Assembly: GCF_017809215.1 (NCBI RefSeq)
Contig: NZ_CP065424.1
Coordinates: forward strand, 1,338,911-1,402,910
Direction of reading: 5' to 3'
DNA from: Heyndrickxia oleronia
GTDB lineage: Bacteria; Bacillota; Bacilli; Bacillales; Bacillaceae_C
Length of the DNA stretch: 64,000 bases
Shown: positions 33,913 through 42,871 of the stretch, piece by piece
How the letters are laid out: each line of letters begins with the position of its first letter
Position numbering within the stretch: position 1 is the stretch's first letter
Notes under the pieces: generated by a model
Database searches by the model: none
The model's input: only the letters and a program-made list of their open reading frames with translations
Told to the model about the DNA's origin: nothing
Made by a program: the position numbers and the translations under genes

Positions 33913-35574
33913 ATGAAGCAAACATGGTGGAAAGAGGCAGTTGCCTATCAAATCTACCCAAGAAGTTTTATGGATTCCAATGGGGATGGAATCGGGGATT
34001 TAAATGGAATTATTACAAAGTTGGACTATTTACAGGAGCTTGGAATTGATGTGATTTGGATCTGTCCTATGTATAAATCCCCTAATGATGATAACGGATA
34101 TGATATCAGTGATTATCAAGATATAATGGATGAGTTTGGAACGATGTCTGATTTTGATGAACTGTTAAAAGAGGTTCACAATAGAGGGATGAAATTAATT
34201 ATCGACCTGGTTATTAATCATACTAGTGACGAGCATCCATGGTTTATTGAATCCCGAAGTTCCTTACATAGCTCAAAAAGAGATTGGTATATTTGGCGTG
34301 ACGGAAAGGAAGATAGAGAACCAAATAATTGGGAGAGTATTTTTGGGGGCTCTGCATGGGAATATGATGAAAAGACAGAACAATATTATTTGCACATTTT
34401 TTCAAAGAAACAACCAGATTTAAACTGGGAAAACGATGAGGTACGGCATGCTCTTTATAAGATGATGACTTGGTGGTTGGACAAAGGAATTGATGGTTTC
34501 CGTGTTGATGCCATCAGTCATATAAAAAAAGAGGCAGGTCTTCATGATATGCCTAATCCTCAAGGATTACCTTATGTTTCATCTTTTGACAAGCATATGA
34601 ATGTTGATGGAATTCAGCCTTTTCTTGAAGAATTAAAAAGGGAAACATTCTCAAAATATGATATTATGACAGTCGGTGAGGCCAATGGTGTTGGGATTGA
34701 TGAAGCGGAATTATGGGTAGGCGAAGATAAAGGGAAATTTAATATGGTTTTTCAATTTGAACATCTAGGGTTATGGGATGCCGAAAGTCAGAATGCAATT
34801 GATATTATTGAATTGAAAAAAATTCTAAGCAGATGGCAGAAGGGTCTTGAAAATAAAGGATGGAATGCACTATTTATTGAAAACCATGATAAGCCACGTG
34901 TTGTTTCGACTTGGGGGAATGATAAAGAATATTGGCGTGAAAGTGCTACAGCTTTAGCAACAATGTATTTTTTTATGCAAGGTACCCCATTTATTTATCA
35001 AGGTCAAGAAATAGGAATGACCAATGTGAAATATCAATCGATTGATGAGTACGATGATGTGGCAACGAAGAATTTATATAAGTTAAGAATCGAAGATGAT
35101 ATCCCTCATGAACAAATAATGAAGGTAATCTGGGCATCAAGTCGTGATAATTCTCGTACTCCGATGCAATGGTCTGAGGATATCCATGCTGGCTTTACTA
35201 CAGGAACCCCTTGGATGGGGATCAATCCGAACTATCAAGAAATAAATGTAGCAAGGCAACAAAATGATTTAGATTCTATTTATCATTTTTATAAGCAGAT
35301 GATTCGTTTAAGGAAAACGAATAAAGTATTTACTTATGGAATATATGATCTCATTTTGGAAGAGGATCCACAAATTTATGCATATACTCGGACTCTTGGA
35401 GATGAGAAAATGATTGTCATAACGAATTTAACAGATCGACCAGCAGAGTATTCGTATAATGAAGCATCATTAAAATATAATCATTTACTCTTGAATAATT
35501 ATAAATTACCGGAACATAAGGATATCCAACACTTTATGCTGAAACCTTATGAGGCAAGAGTTTACAAATTATAA
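33913..35574 (+). CDS. GH13 alpha-glucosidase, probable alpha-1,4 specificity
   Basis: 553-aa paralogue of the preceding enzyme, evidently a tandem duplication. Motifs: VINHTSDEH, GFRVDAISHIKK with the nucleophile Asp, VGEANG with the acid/base Glu, and ENHDKPRVVSTWGND. Here the residue after the nucleophile is Ala, as in bacterial alpha-1,4-glucosidases, rather than Val. It therefore probably handles maltose-type bonds while its neighbour handles 1,6 bonds. GAGG lies upstream of ATG 33913. Last gene of the locus. Confidence 0.88.
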   Translation: MKQTWWKEAVAYQIYPRSFMDSNGDGIGDLNGIITKLDYLQELGIDVIWICPMYKSPNDDNGYDISDYQDIMDEFGTMSDFDELLKEVHNRGMKLIIDLVINHTSDEHPWFIESRSSLHSSKRDWYIWRDGKEDREPNNWESIFGGSAWEYDEKTEQYYLHIFSKKQPDLNWENDEVRHALYKMMTWWLDKGIDGFRVDAISHIKKEAGLHDMPNPQGLPYVSSFDKHMNVDGIQPFLEELKRETFSKYDIMTVGEANGVGIDEAELWVGEDKGKFNMVFQFEHLGLWDAESQNAIDIIELKKILSRWQKGLENKGWNALFIENHDKPRVVSTWGNDKEYWRESATALATMYFFMQGTPFIYQGQEIGMTNVKYQSIDEYDDVATKNLYKLRIEDDIPHEQIMKVIWASSRDNSRTPMQWSEDIHAGFTTGTPWMGINPNYQEINVARQQNDLDSIYHFYKQMIRLRKTNKVFTYGIYDLILEEDPQIYAYTRTLGDEKMIVITNLTDRPAEYSYNEASLKYNHLLLNNYKLPEHKDIQHFMLKPYEARVYKL

Positions 35575-35583
35575 ATATTTAAG

Positions 35584-35622
35584 AAACTGATCTTTTCTTA
35601 CAAGGAAGGGTCAGTTTTTTTA
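35584..35622 (+). terminator. Terminator of the alpha-glucoside locus
   Basis: AAACTGATC... and ...GGTCAGTTT arms with an internal T/G-rich extension, followed by seven T. Confidence 0.75.
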
Positions 35623-35828
35623 TGAAGAAAGTACATTTAAAACTAAATTGGTTCTGTGTTGCCTAACTCAAGAATTGAGCTATCAAACTAATCTCTAACA
35701 GATTATAGAAGGAACTTTATAGGTTTAGGAGAATAATAAACTATAAATAAAAAATTTGAAATGTGCGTATGATTCTTTCAAGTTTATCCGTCTTATATAC
35801 AGATTAAAAAGTTGAGGTGATAATTTTT

Positions 35829-35930
35829 ATGATAAAAACGGATTTACAATTAATTGGGGAAGATTCTAAGGACATTTGGGAAAGATTTTGGGCGGTCATC
35901 GAACCATATCGTGCAGAAATAAGGTCATAA
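35829..35930 (+). pseudogene. Short ORF resembling the N-terminus of a sigma-70-type factor
   Basis: 33 codons with ribosome-binding site GAGGTG. The segment IWERFWAVIEPYRAEI resembles the start of some Bacillus ECF-like sigma factors (FIEPYRADLYRYC). It stops before region 2, and I do not find the rest downstream. It lies in a 440-nt gap between the glucosidase and DinB genes that otherwise shows nothing recognisable. It could equally be a small unrelated peptide. Confidence 0.3.
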
Positions 35931-36030
35931 TCGTGGGAAATTATTGTGGCATGACTAAACCATTATAATGACCGTATTTGTCAGTGAAGTTCATGTATGA
36001 TGAGAGCAAAATATGAAAGGAGAAATACTT

Positions 36031-36489
36031 TTGATTGAATCAGAAAAGATGATGAATAATTGGCTGAGGCATCGTAAAATAACTGAGCAATTAGTAGATA
36101 TTCCAATGAAAGATGAGGATTTAACTTTTAAGCCTTGGGAAGGGGCGATGACTTTAGGAGAGCTCTTTCTACATATTGTATATTGGAATGATACATTTGT
36201 TTCATTAGTAAAAAATAAGGAATTTATGCCTCCGAATATTCCAGTGTGCACAAATGTTGATGAATTAAGAAGCATCGTTAAGAAAGTCACTAGGATTACA
36301 AAGGAAAAGTATAGGTTAATTACGGATTTAGATATCTCTAGTTCACTACAAATGGGAAACTTTGCAGGGTCGGGGGGCACCTTTCTTACAATAATGTATG
36401 ATCATGAAATTCATCATAAAGGACAGCTATTTGTTTATTTACGATTATTGGGAAAAGAGAAATTGCCATTCTTTAGGGACTATAAATAA
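36031..36489 (+). CDS. DinB-family protein (first of two)
   Basis: 152 aa from TTG 36031, which has AAAGGAG 8 nt upstream; the ATG at 36013 overlaps that site. DinB/YfiT four-helix-bundle proteins bind a divalent metal through three His. Here the candidates are His in LGELFLHIVYW, and the two in YDHEIHHKGQ near residue 130. Many family members act as thiol-dependent transferases, but the substrate is unknown. A second DinB gene follows 22 nt later. Confidence 0.82.
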   Translation: MIESEKMMNNWLRHRKITEQLVDIPMKDEDLTFKPWEGAMTLGELFLHIVYWNDTFVSLVKNKEFMPPNIPVCTNVDELRSIVKKVTRITKEKYRLITDLDISSSLQMGNFAGSGGTFLTIMYDHEIHHKGQLFVYLRLLGKEKLPFFRDYK

Positions 36490-36511
36490 AAAGTGAAAAG
36501 GGGACAAATTT

Positions 36512-37024
36512 ATGAAACATCCTTCTATAAAAAAGTATGAGTACCATAATTGGGCGAATGATAAATTGTTTAAACGATTAAAAGAACTACCTGATGAAGT
36601 ATATGATACAGAGCTTAAAAGTGTATTTCCATCCATTTCAGCTACTTTGCTTCATATGTATTTAACGGATGTTGTTTGGTTAAATACGATGCAAGGTGTT
36701 TCTTTTGAAGAAACAAAGACAAAGGTAGGGATGAAAGCTTCTGAATTAAAAGCTGTTAGTATGAAAGAAATGGAAACGGAGTTTGTTAAGTTAAGAGCGG
36801 AGTACGATCAATTCTTCAGCCAATTAGAAAATCTTGACCATCTTTCTCAATATGAACACCCTGTTTATGGAATATTAAATGCGACTTACGTGGAACTAAT
36901 TGATCATGTAGTAAATCATGGGACCTATCATCGTGGAAATATTACTGCTATGCTGAATCAACAAGGTTATTCAGGTACTCCAACAGACTATGTTTATTAC
37001 CTATATGAAGTCGGGACAAAATAA
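36512..37024 (+). CDS. DinB-family protein (second of two)
   Basis: 170 aa. YEYHNWANDKLFKRLKELP at the N-terminus, LLHMYLTDVVWL with the first metal His, and HVVNHGTYHRGNI with the other two His give the DinB metal triad in full. It is only distantly similar to the preceding gene, so the pair looks like an old duplication or an operon of two family members. Substrate unknown. Confidence 0.85.
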   Translation: MKHPSIKKYEYHNWANDKLFKRLKELPDEVYDTELKSVFPSISATLLHMYLTDVVWLNTMQGVSFEETKTKVGMKASELKAVSMKEMETEFVKLRAEYDQFFSQLENLDHLSQYEHPVYGILNATYVELIDHVVNHGTYHRGNITAMLNQQGYSGTPTDYVYYLYEVGTK

Positions 37025-37094
37025 GTTTAGATAAGTCATTTTAAATTCATTGATAAAATCTAATCAAACTTTATCACAAATAAATGAATGAAGG

Positions 37095-37138
37095 GGGTTG
37101 TCTAAATTAGTCTGTCACCTATTTGACAACCCGTTTTT
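37095..37138. terminator. Hairpin between dinB pair and speD
   Basis: GGGTTGTC (37095-37102) and GACAACCC (37125-37132) with a shorter nested stem and GTTTTTG following. It lies between two convergent genes. Confidence 0.7.
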
Positions 37139-37152
37139 GTATCAATAGAAAT

Positions 37153-37965
37153 TTACTGCACATCAAAATTCCTTCCATAAAAGATTTCATCCATTTCCTT
37201 TTTTAATCTTTGGGTAATTTCTTCTTGTTCCTTCTCCGTAAGTATATCTTTTTTATATCCAAATAAATAATCATTCAAATCAAATTGTTTCAATTTACAT
37301 TTTGTATGAAAAATATGTTCTGGATACACATTTACATCAATCATATCATAAAGGTTCTTCACATTATCTGGTATATAATTTTGGATGGAACGGATGTCAT
37401 GATCAATAAATAATTTATGCCCTTTTTTGTCTCGAGTAAACCCCCTAACCCTATAATCGATGGTCATAATATCCGTATCAAAGGAATGAATTAGATGATT
37501 TAGGGCTTTAAGAGGGGATATTTCACCACATGTGGATACATCAATATCTGCGCGAAACGTACTAATTCCTTCATCGGGATGATATTCGGGATATGTATGA
37601 ACCGTAATATGACTTTTATCTAATTGTAGGACAACAGATCCTGGTAATGGCCCAGGAGATTCACTAAAGGATTCTGTTGGAACTTCCACAACAGGACCTT
37701 CTGAAACTAATAATGTAACGCTAGCTCCTTGGGGAACATAATCTTGTTTAGCTGTATTTAATACATGGGCACCAATAATATCGGCAACAGTATTTAGGAT
37801 CTTTGTTAATCGATCAGCATTATATTGTTCATCAATGTACTCTATATAAGCCTCACGCTCTTCTTTTGTTTTAGTGAAACATATATCATACATATTAAAG
37901 CTTAAGGATTTAGTCAAATTATTAAAGCCATGAAGTTCGATCCGCTGTTCTGGTGTAAGCTTCAT
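37153..37965 (-). CDS. speD: S-adenosylmethionine decarboxylase proenzyme, E. coli type
   Basis: 270 aa. Makes decarboxylated SAM for spermidine synthesis. The self-cleavage site is [13 protein letters not shown]: the chain breaks before Ser118, which becomes the pyruvoyl group. The length and the [18 protein letters not shown] segment fit the large class 1A form, unlike the about 126-aa SpeD also found in Bacillus near gapB. GGGGAG precedes the ATG. No speE is adjacent. Confidence 0.93.
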   Translation of the reverse strand: MKLTPEQRIELHGFNNLTKSLSFNMYDICFTKTKEEREAYIEYIDEQYNADRLTKILNTVADIIGAHVLNTAKQDYVPQGASVTLLVSEGPVVEVPTESFSESPGPLPGSVVLQLDKSHITVHTYPEYHPDEGISTFRADIDVSTCGEISPLKALNHLIHSFDTDIMTIDYRVRGFTRDKKGHKLFIDHDIRSIQNYIPDNVKNLYDMIDVNVYPEHIFHTKCKLKQFDLNDYLFGYKKDILTEKEQEEITQRLKKEMDEIFYGRNFDVQ

Positions 37966-38083
37966 CTAGATCTCCCCTTTATTTTAAAGTTGTTTCACAT
38001 TTTTATTATGGCATTTCAGTTATCATTAATACTAATAAATCAATATGATAAGAGACACAATAAGCATCAATATTAGTTAAAAA

Positions 38084-38167
38084 GGCAGTTTTTTATGGAG
38101 GACTGACGGTTTTTAATCTAAATTTGTTAGAAGTTTACCTAATTAACAACAATGTTTGAAAATAGGC
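38084..38167 (+). repeat. Short, possibly deleted copy of the dispersed repeat
   Basis: It starts GGCAGTTTTTTA and ends AACAACAATGTTTGAAAATAGGC. This resembles both ends of the 175-nt element at 42270-42444 (GGCTGTTTTC... and ...AGCAACAATGTTTGAGG) with the middle missing. The match is partial. Confidence 0.4.
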
Positions 38168-38193
38168 AGAAAAAAAATAAATTATCCATTGAC

Positions 38194-38214
38194 ATAGGAT
38201 AGGGGGGTATAGTA
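38194..38214 (+). promoter_or_regulatory. CsoR operator upstream of csoR-copZ
   Basis: ATAGGATA, two bases, GGGGTATAGTA, the G-rich copper operator type seen upstream of B. subtilis copZA. It overlaps a promoter region with TTGACA at 38189-38194. The same 21-nt box, differing only in the two central bases, lies upstream of copA. Confidence 0.85.
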
Positions 38215-38238
38215 AAGTGTAAATAGGAGGTGACGTCT

Positions 38239-38574
38239 TTGGAAAATCAAAATTCAAATATTGAAATTGAAACTAGTTGTTCTACTCACGAAGAGAGAAA
38301 GAGTCATCATTCAGCTAATGTAAAGAAAAACTTAACTACTCGGTTAAATCGTATAGAAGGACAAATTCGTGGCATTAAAGGTATGATAGAGAAAGATACT
38401 TATTGTGATGATGTGATTACTCAAATATCTGCAACACAATCTGCTCTTAATAGCGTTGCAAAAATCTTATTAGAAGGCCATATGAAAAGTTGTATTGTTG
38501 AAAGAATACAAGAAGGTGATATGGAAGTACTAGATGAAGTTCTTGTCACTATTCAAAAATTAATGAAAAAATAA
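38239..38574 (+). CDS. csoR: Copper-sensing repressor CsoR
   Basis: 111 aa from TTG 38239 (AGGAGG 8 nt upstream). CsoR/FrmR family helical repressor that binds Cu(I) and leaves DNA. Core TRLNRIEGQIRGIKGMIEKDTYCDDVI carries the first copper Cys. GHMKSCIVE carries the His and second Cys. This C-x-H-x3-C pattern is diagnostic of CsoR. It heads the csoR-copZ-copA locus and has its own operator. Confidence 0.93.
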   Translation: MENQNSNIEIETSCSTHEERKSHHSANVKKNLTTRLNRIEGQIRGIKGMIEKDTYCDDVITQISATQSALNSVAKILLEGHMKSCIVERIQEGDMEVLDEVLVTIQKLMKK

Positions 38575-38587
38575 TGGAGGGATTATC

Positions 38588-38794
38588 ATGGAAAATATTA
38601 CTTTAACTGTGAATGGAATGTCTTGTGGTCATTGTGTTAATTCTATAGAAGGTAGTGTAGGAAAATTAAATGGTGTAAAAAATGTTAGTGTTGATTTAGA
38701 TAATGGTAAAGTTCAAGTACAATTTGATTCTAATGTTGTAAGTTTAAACGAGATTAAAGAAACAATTGATGATCAAGGATATGATGTAGAGTAA
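38588..38794 (+). CDS. copZ: Copper chaperone CopZ
   Basis: 68-aa heavy-metal-associated domain. NGMSCGHCVNSIEGSV carries the Cu(I)-binding MxCxxC. It delivers copper to the P-type ATPase encoded next. TGGAGGG precedes ATG 38588. Only 13 nt separate it from csoR, so both form one transcript. Confidence 0.95.
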   Translation: MENITLTVNGMSCGHCVNSIEGSVGKLNGVKNVSVDLDNGKVQVQFDSNVVSLNEIKETIDDQGYDVE

Positions 38795-38804
38795 AATGGA
38801 AGTT

Positions 38805-38836
38805 AGCACCGTTTACTTGAAAAAATAAACGGTGCT
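38805..38836 (+). terminator. Hairpin after copZ
   Basis: AGCACCGTTTA and TAAACGGTGCT form an 11-bp stem; a T run comes only about 15 nt later. It separates csoR-copZ from the second CsoR operator and copA. Confidence 0.55.
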
Positions 38837-38865
38837 GATTAGCCAAATTTTTTTATCTGCATATT

Positions 38866-38886
38866 ATAGGATACTGGGGTATAGTA
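38866..38886 (+). promoter_or_regulatory. Second CsoR operator, upstream of copA
   Basis: ATAGGATA-CT-GGGGTATAGTA, identical to the csoR box except for two central bases, 31 nt before the copA start. copA can thus be controlled by CsoR independently of csoR-copZ. Confidence 0.85.
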
Positions 38887-38917
38887 GTTGAGGTTTGAAT
38901 AAAAGGAGTGAGTGAAA

Positions 38918-41344
38918 ATGAGTCAATCAACGATTAAGGAATCTCAAATCCCGATTATAGGTATGACTTGTGCAGCTTGTGCAAATCGAATCGAAAAGGG
39001 ATTAAATAAAATGGATGGTATTGAGGAAGCCAATGTAAATTTTGCTTTAGAAAAAGCTATTGTTAAATATCGTCCTGAAGTAACTAATCTAGGTGAGATG
39101 GAAAAGAAAATTAATAGTCTTGGATATGAAGTAGAATCGGAAAAAGCTGATTTTAATTTAGTAGGAATGACTTGTGCAGCCTGTGCTAATAGGATTGAAA
39201 AAACTCTAAATAAGCTTGATGGGGTGAAAAATGCAACTGTAAACTTTGCATTAGAGACAGGAAGCGTTGAATATAACCCATCTGAGATATCGATTCAGGA
39301 AATGAGTAAAGCAGTAGAGAAGATTGGCTATCAAGCAATACCAAAGCAAGATAAAGAAGATACTCTTGACTATCGTGAAAAGGAAATAGAAAAACAAAAA
39401 GGGAAATTTATCTTTTCACTAATATTGTCGATTCCATTATTATGGGCGATGGTTAGTCATTTTAAATTTACTTCTTTTATATATTTACCTGAAATGTTAA
39501 TGAATCCTTGGGTCCAGTTTGCTCTTGCAACCCCTGTTCAATTTATTATCGGTAAACAATTTTATGTAGGTGCTTATAAAGCATTAAGGAATAAAAGTGC
39601 AAATATGGATGTACTAGTGGCTTTAGGAACATCTGCAGCCTATTTCTACAGTCTCTATGTAGCCATTGCATCTATTGGATCAGGGGAGCATATGGTAGAT
39701 CTTTATTTTGAAACAAGTGCTGTATTAATTACACTCATTATTTTAGGTAAATTATTTGAAGCACGTGCTAAAGGACGTTCTTCTGAAGCGATTAAAAAGT
39801 TAATGGGATTACAAGCAAAGACTGCGATCGTCTTAAGAAATGAGAAAGAAATAGAAATACCCTTAGAAGAAGTTGTAGTCGGAGATATCATTCTCGTTAA
39901 GCCCGGTGAAAAAATACCTGTTGATGGTATCATCGTGGAAGGACAATCAGCATTAGATGAGTCAATGTTGACAGGGGAAAGTGTTCCTGTCGATAAAACA
40001 GTCGGTGATGATGTCATCGGTTCAACTATAAATCGAAATGGTTTTCTTAAAATAAATGCAACAAAAGTTGGTAAAGATACGGCATTATCACAAATTATAA
40101 AAGTTGTAGAGGAGGCACAAGGCTCCAAAGCACCTATTCAGCGTTTAGCTGACCAAATCTCTGGTATTTTTGTGCCAATTGTAGTAGGTCTAGCGTTTCT
40201 AACTTTTATCGTGTGGTATGTATGGGTAAGTCCTGGAGAATTCGCTGTTGCTCTAGAGAAATTAATCGCCGTTCTGGTCATTGCATGTCCATGTGCTTTA
40301 GGTCTTGCCACTCCTACTTCTATCATGGCAGGTTCAGGTCGTGCAGCAGAATTAGGTGTTTTATTTAAAGGTGGGGAACATCTCGAACAAACACATCGAA
40401 TTAACACGATTGTTCTTGATAAGACCGGTACAGTAACAAATGGGAAACCAGTTTTAACAGACATTATTGTTGATGGAGATATGGATGAGATGACCTTTTC
40501 CCAATTGGTCGGTTCTGCTGAAAAACAATCGGAACATCCTTTGGCAGAAGCTATTGTCCAGGGAATTACAGAAAAGAAAATATCATTACTAAATGTGGAT
40601 CATTTCGAAGCGATACCAGGATATGGAATAGCTGCACGAATAAATAACAATCATATTTTAGTAGGTACAAAAAAATTAATGCAGCAAAATGATATAAATG
40701 TTGACTCTGCCATTAAAAGAATGGAAAAACTTGAGGAATCTGGGAAAACAACTATGCTTGTTGCAATCAATGGTTCCTTTATGGGAATGGTCGCTGTTGC
40801 TGATACAGTCAAGGATACCTCTAAGCAAGCAATTAGAAGACTAAAGGATTTAGGATTAGAGGTTATTATGATGACTGGTGATAATCAACGTACTGCAAAT
40901 GCAATTGCATCTGAAGTAGGGATTGATCATGTAATCGCTGAAGTATTACCGGAAGGAAAAGCTGATGAAGTAAAAAAATTGCAGCAGCAAGGAAAACGTG
41001 TGGCGATGGTTGGAGATGGTATAAATGATGCACCGGCACTTGCTATAAGTGATATTGGAATGGCTATAGGTACTGGTACAGATATTGCAATGGAAGCTGC
41101 CGATATTACTCTAATGAGAGGCGATTTAAATGCAATTGCAGATGCTATCTTAATGAGTCACAAAACTATAAGGAATATTAAACAGAATCTATTTTGGGCA
41201 TTTGCTTATAATACACTAGGAATTCCTGTTGCAGCACTTGGATTTTTAGCACCTTGGCTTGCAGGGGCTGCCATGGCATTTAGTTCAGTATCTGTTGTAT
41301 TAAACGCACTTCGTTTACAACGTGTAAAGGTGAATAAAGCCTGA
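38918..41344 (+). CDS. copA: Copper-exporting P1B-type ATPase CopA
   Basis: 808-aa membrane pump exporting Cu(I). Two N-terminal metal-binding domains each carry [13 protein letters not shown] (first Cys pair at residues 18 and 21). Eight membrane segments follow, with the CPC metal site in [15 protein letters not shown]. Others are the TGES actuator motif, phosphorylation site [18 protein letters not shown] and [13 protein letters not shown] 38918 is 9 nt from AAGGAG. It has its own CsoR box and works with CopZ. Confidence 0.97.
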   Translation: MSQSTIKESQIPIIGMTCAACANRIEKGLNKMDGIEEANVNFALEKAIVKYRPEVTNLGEMEKKINSLGYEVESEKADFNLVGMTCAACANRIEKTLNKLDGVKNATVNFALETGSVEYNPSEISIQEMSKAVEKIGYQAIPKQDKEDTLDYREKEIEKQKGKFIFSLILSIPLLWAMVSHFKFTSFIYLPEMLMNPWVQFALATPVQFIIGKQFYVGAYKALRNKSANMDVLVALGTSAAYFYSLYVAIASIGSGEHMVDLYFETSAVLITLIILGKLFEARAKGRSSEAIKKLMGLQAKTAIVLRNEKEIEIPLEEVVVGDIILVKPGEKIPVDGIIVEGQSALDESMLTGESVPVDKTVGDDVIGSTINRNGFLKINATKVGKDTALSQIIKVVEEAQGSKAPIQRLADQISGIFVPIVVGLAFLTFIVWYVWVSPGEFAVALEKLIAVLVIACPCALGLATPTSIMAGSGRAAELGVLFKGGEHLEQTHRINTIVLDKTGTVTNGKPVLTDIIVDGDMDEMTFSQLVGSAEKQSEHPLAEAIVQGITEKKISLLNVDHFEAIPGYGIAARINNNHILVGTKKLMQQNDINVDSAIKRMEKLEESGKTTMLVAINGSFMGMVAVADTVKDTSKQAIRRLKDLGLEVIMMTGDNQRTANAIASEVGIDHVIAEVLPEGKADEVKKLQQQGKRVAMVGDGINDAPALAISDIGMAIGTGTDIAMEAADITLMRGDLNAIADAILMSHKTIRNIKQNLFWAFAYNTLGIPVAALGFLAPWLAGAAMAFSSVSVVLNALRLQRVKVNKA

Positions 41345-41489
41345 AGCACCTATCAAATAGCTCTTTTCTGATATTTTTGTAGGGAATGGATTTTCCAAGT
41401 ACTGACAGAGAAGAGCAAATAGGTTTTACAAATGAGACGCTTTATCCAATATCTATAGTCTGTACCAAAAAAGAAAGGGAGTGAACTTA

Positions 41490-42269
41490 ATGAAAAAATG
41501 GGCTTTAGCTGCAATTATCTACCTTTTAGTAGTCATTGCTGGTTATACGGTTTATGCAAAGTTTTTTGAAAAAACAAATGCCCCAAAAGTTGAGGCGAGC
41601 GAGCATCACGAACATCAGGAGCAGAAACAAGAGGGCCAAGTGCTTTCACAATTCCATTATGAAGATGGGTCTATCCATATACGATTGACAGACCTTTCGA
41701 ATAATCCAATTCCATTAGAGGTCAACCATGAGAAGCTTCTTCATTTAATTATCGTCGATGAATCATTAAATCAATATGCTCACCTTCATCCAACGAAGGT
41801 GAGTGAAGGTGAATTTACTGTTGAAAAGACATTATCAAATGGAAAATATAAGGCGTTTATTGACATAAAACCAAAAGGATTGGACTATTCAATCAAACCT
41901 ATTCCTTTTGAAGTTGGAAATTCTGATGAAGGCTCTCAAACAAATCATATAGTTTCTGATTCTTCCTTGACGAAAACTGTAGAAGGGAAAACAGTAAAAT
42001 TAAAAATGAGTTCAACTAAACCTAATGAGCCAATTACACTTTCATTCGAATTAGATCAATCAAACTTGGAACCGTATCTTGGAGCAATGGGGCATGTCGT
42101 TATTCTAGATAAAAAAGCCAATCATTTTCTTCATGTACATCCAGAAAGGGAAGATCAACCTGTATTCGTAACACAGTTCGATAAGGAAGGGATCTATAAA
42201 ATTTGGGCAGAATTTAAACAGGAAAATAAAGTTAGAGTATTTCCATTTGTAGTTGAAATAAAAAAATAA
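41490..42269 (+). CDS. Membrane-anchored His-rich protein next to copA, function unknown
   Basis: 259 aa. An N-terminal TM anchor (ALAAIIYLLVVIAGYTVYAKFF, about residues 5-26) is followed by a His/Glu stretch EASEHHEHQEQKQE. Two related beta-rich segments follow, each with a His cluster: YAHLHPTKV near residue 105 and FLHVHPERE near 215. Its position behind copA, the exposed His clusters and the anchor suggest extracytoplasmic copper binding; this is inference. GGGAGTG precedes ATG 41490. Confidence 0.75.
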   Translation: MKKWALAAIIYLLVVIAGYTVYAKFFEKTNAPKVEASEHHEHQEQKQEGQVLSQFHYEDGSIHIRLTDLSNNPIPLEVNHEKLLHLIIVDESLNQYAHLHPTKVSEGEFTVEKTLSNGKYKAFIDIKPKGLDYSIKPIPFEVGNSDEGSQTNHIVSDSSLTKTVEGKTVKLKMSSTKPNEPITLSFELDQSNLEPYLGAMGHVVILDKKANHFLHVHPEREDQPVFVTQFDKEGIYKIWAEFKQENKVRVFPFVVEIKK

Positions 42270-42444
42270 GGCTGTTTTCGAATAGTTGCTTTTGTAAACA
42301 ACTGCCGGCTTTTACACCCAATAATGATTCAGCGGCATTATGAAGTTTGCAGCTTTTTTCTCAGAAATAAAATGTAGCAGTCTTCAACCGATAGTTATTA
42401 GTTAAAACTTTCCTTAAATAGCAACAATGTTTGAGGAAAGAGCC
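42270..42444 (+). repeat. Dispersed intergenic repeat, full copy A
   Basis: It begins GGCTGTTTTCGAATAGTTGC directly after the TAA of the preceding gene and ends AGCAACAATGTTTGAGG...AGCC. The ends form an imperfect inverted repeat (AGCAAC-T/A-AT ... AGCC). The interior matches copy B (55076-55242, minus strand) in several blocks: CGGCTTTTACACCCA, GCAGCTTTTTTCTCAG and CTTCAACCGATA. No coding content. Confidence 0.75.
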
Positions 42445-42457
42445 AAAAATAAGCATA

Positions 42458-42487
42458 AAAGAAGGGTTGGTTAACTCTTCTTTTTGT
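42458..42487 (+). terminator. Terminator downstream of repeat A
   Basis: AAGAAGGGTT and AACTCTTCTT around GGTT, then TTTTG. It likely ends transcription from the copper locus through the repeat. Confidence 0.65.
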
Positions 42488-42871
42488 GTTTTTTATAATA
42501 TTGGCTTCAATGCTTTGTTGGTTTAGGCATTTCAAACCTCTGTTGGGTATGTTAGTCTACATAAACAGTTACTCTTTTTCGAGGGAGCAAGGGTTAAAAT
42601 GGCAACAGCAAATTTTATTTATCTGTGCGCAACACAAAAATACACATGCATTTTTCTTATGTAGAAAATGTAATATAAAATGAAAAGGTTATGTACTTAT
42701 TATAAAGGATTGAAAAAATGAAGAGGATAACTGGAAAGAAGATGACAAAGGTGATATAATTTAGAGATGCATGACATTGTTTGTTGGTGTAGTTTATAAA
42801 TACCCTATATTAACATTATCACATTTAAAGTGCGATGTCAACTATTTCACATTTTTTTCAGGAGGTTTCTT
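42488..42871. other. Intergenic region upstream of helD
   Basis: About 380 nt, AT-rich. A possible helD promoter is TGGAAA (42732-42737), 17 nt, TATAAT (42755-42760). No other feature was recognised; the 65-codon frame at 42486-42683 has no ribosome-binding site or known motif. Confidence 0.4.

Noticed and set aside
42486..42683. 65-codon ORF upstream of helD
   Set aside because: No ribosome-binding site or family similarity; it lies in AT-rich intergenic DNA after a terminator.
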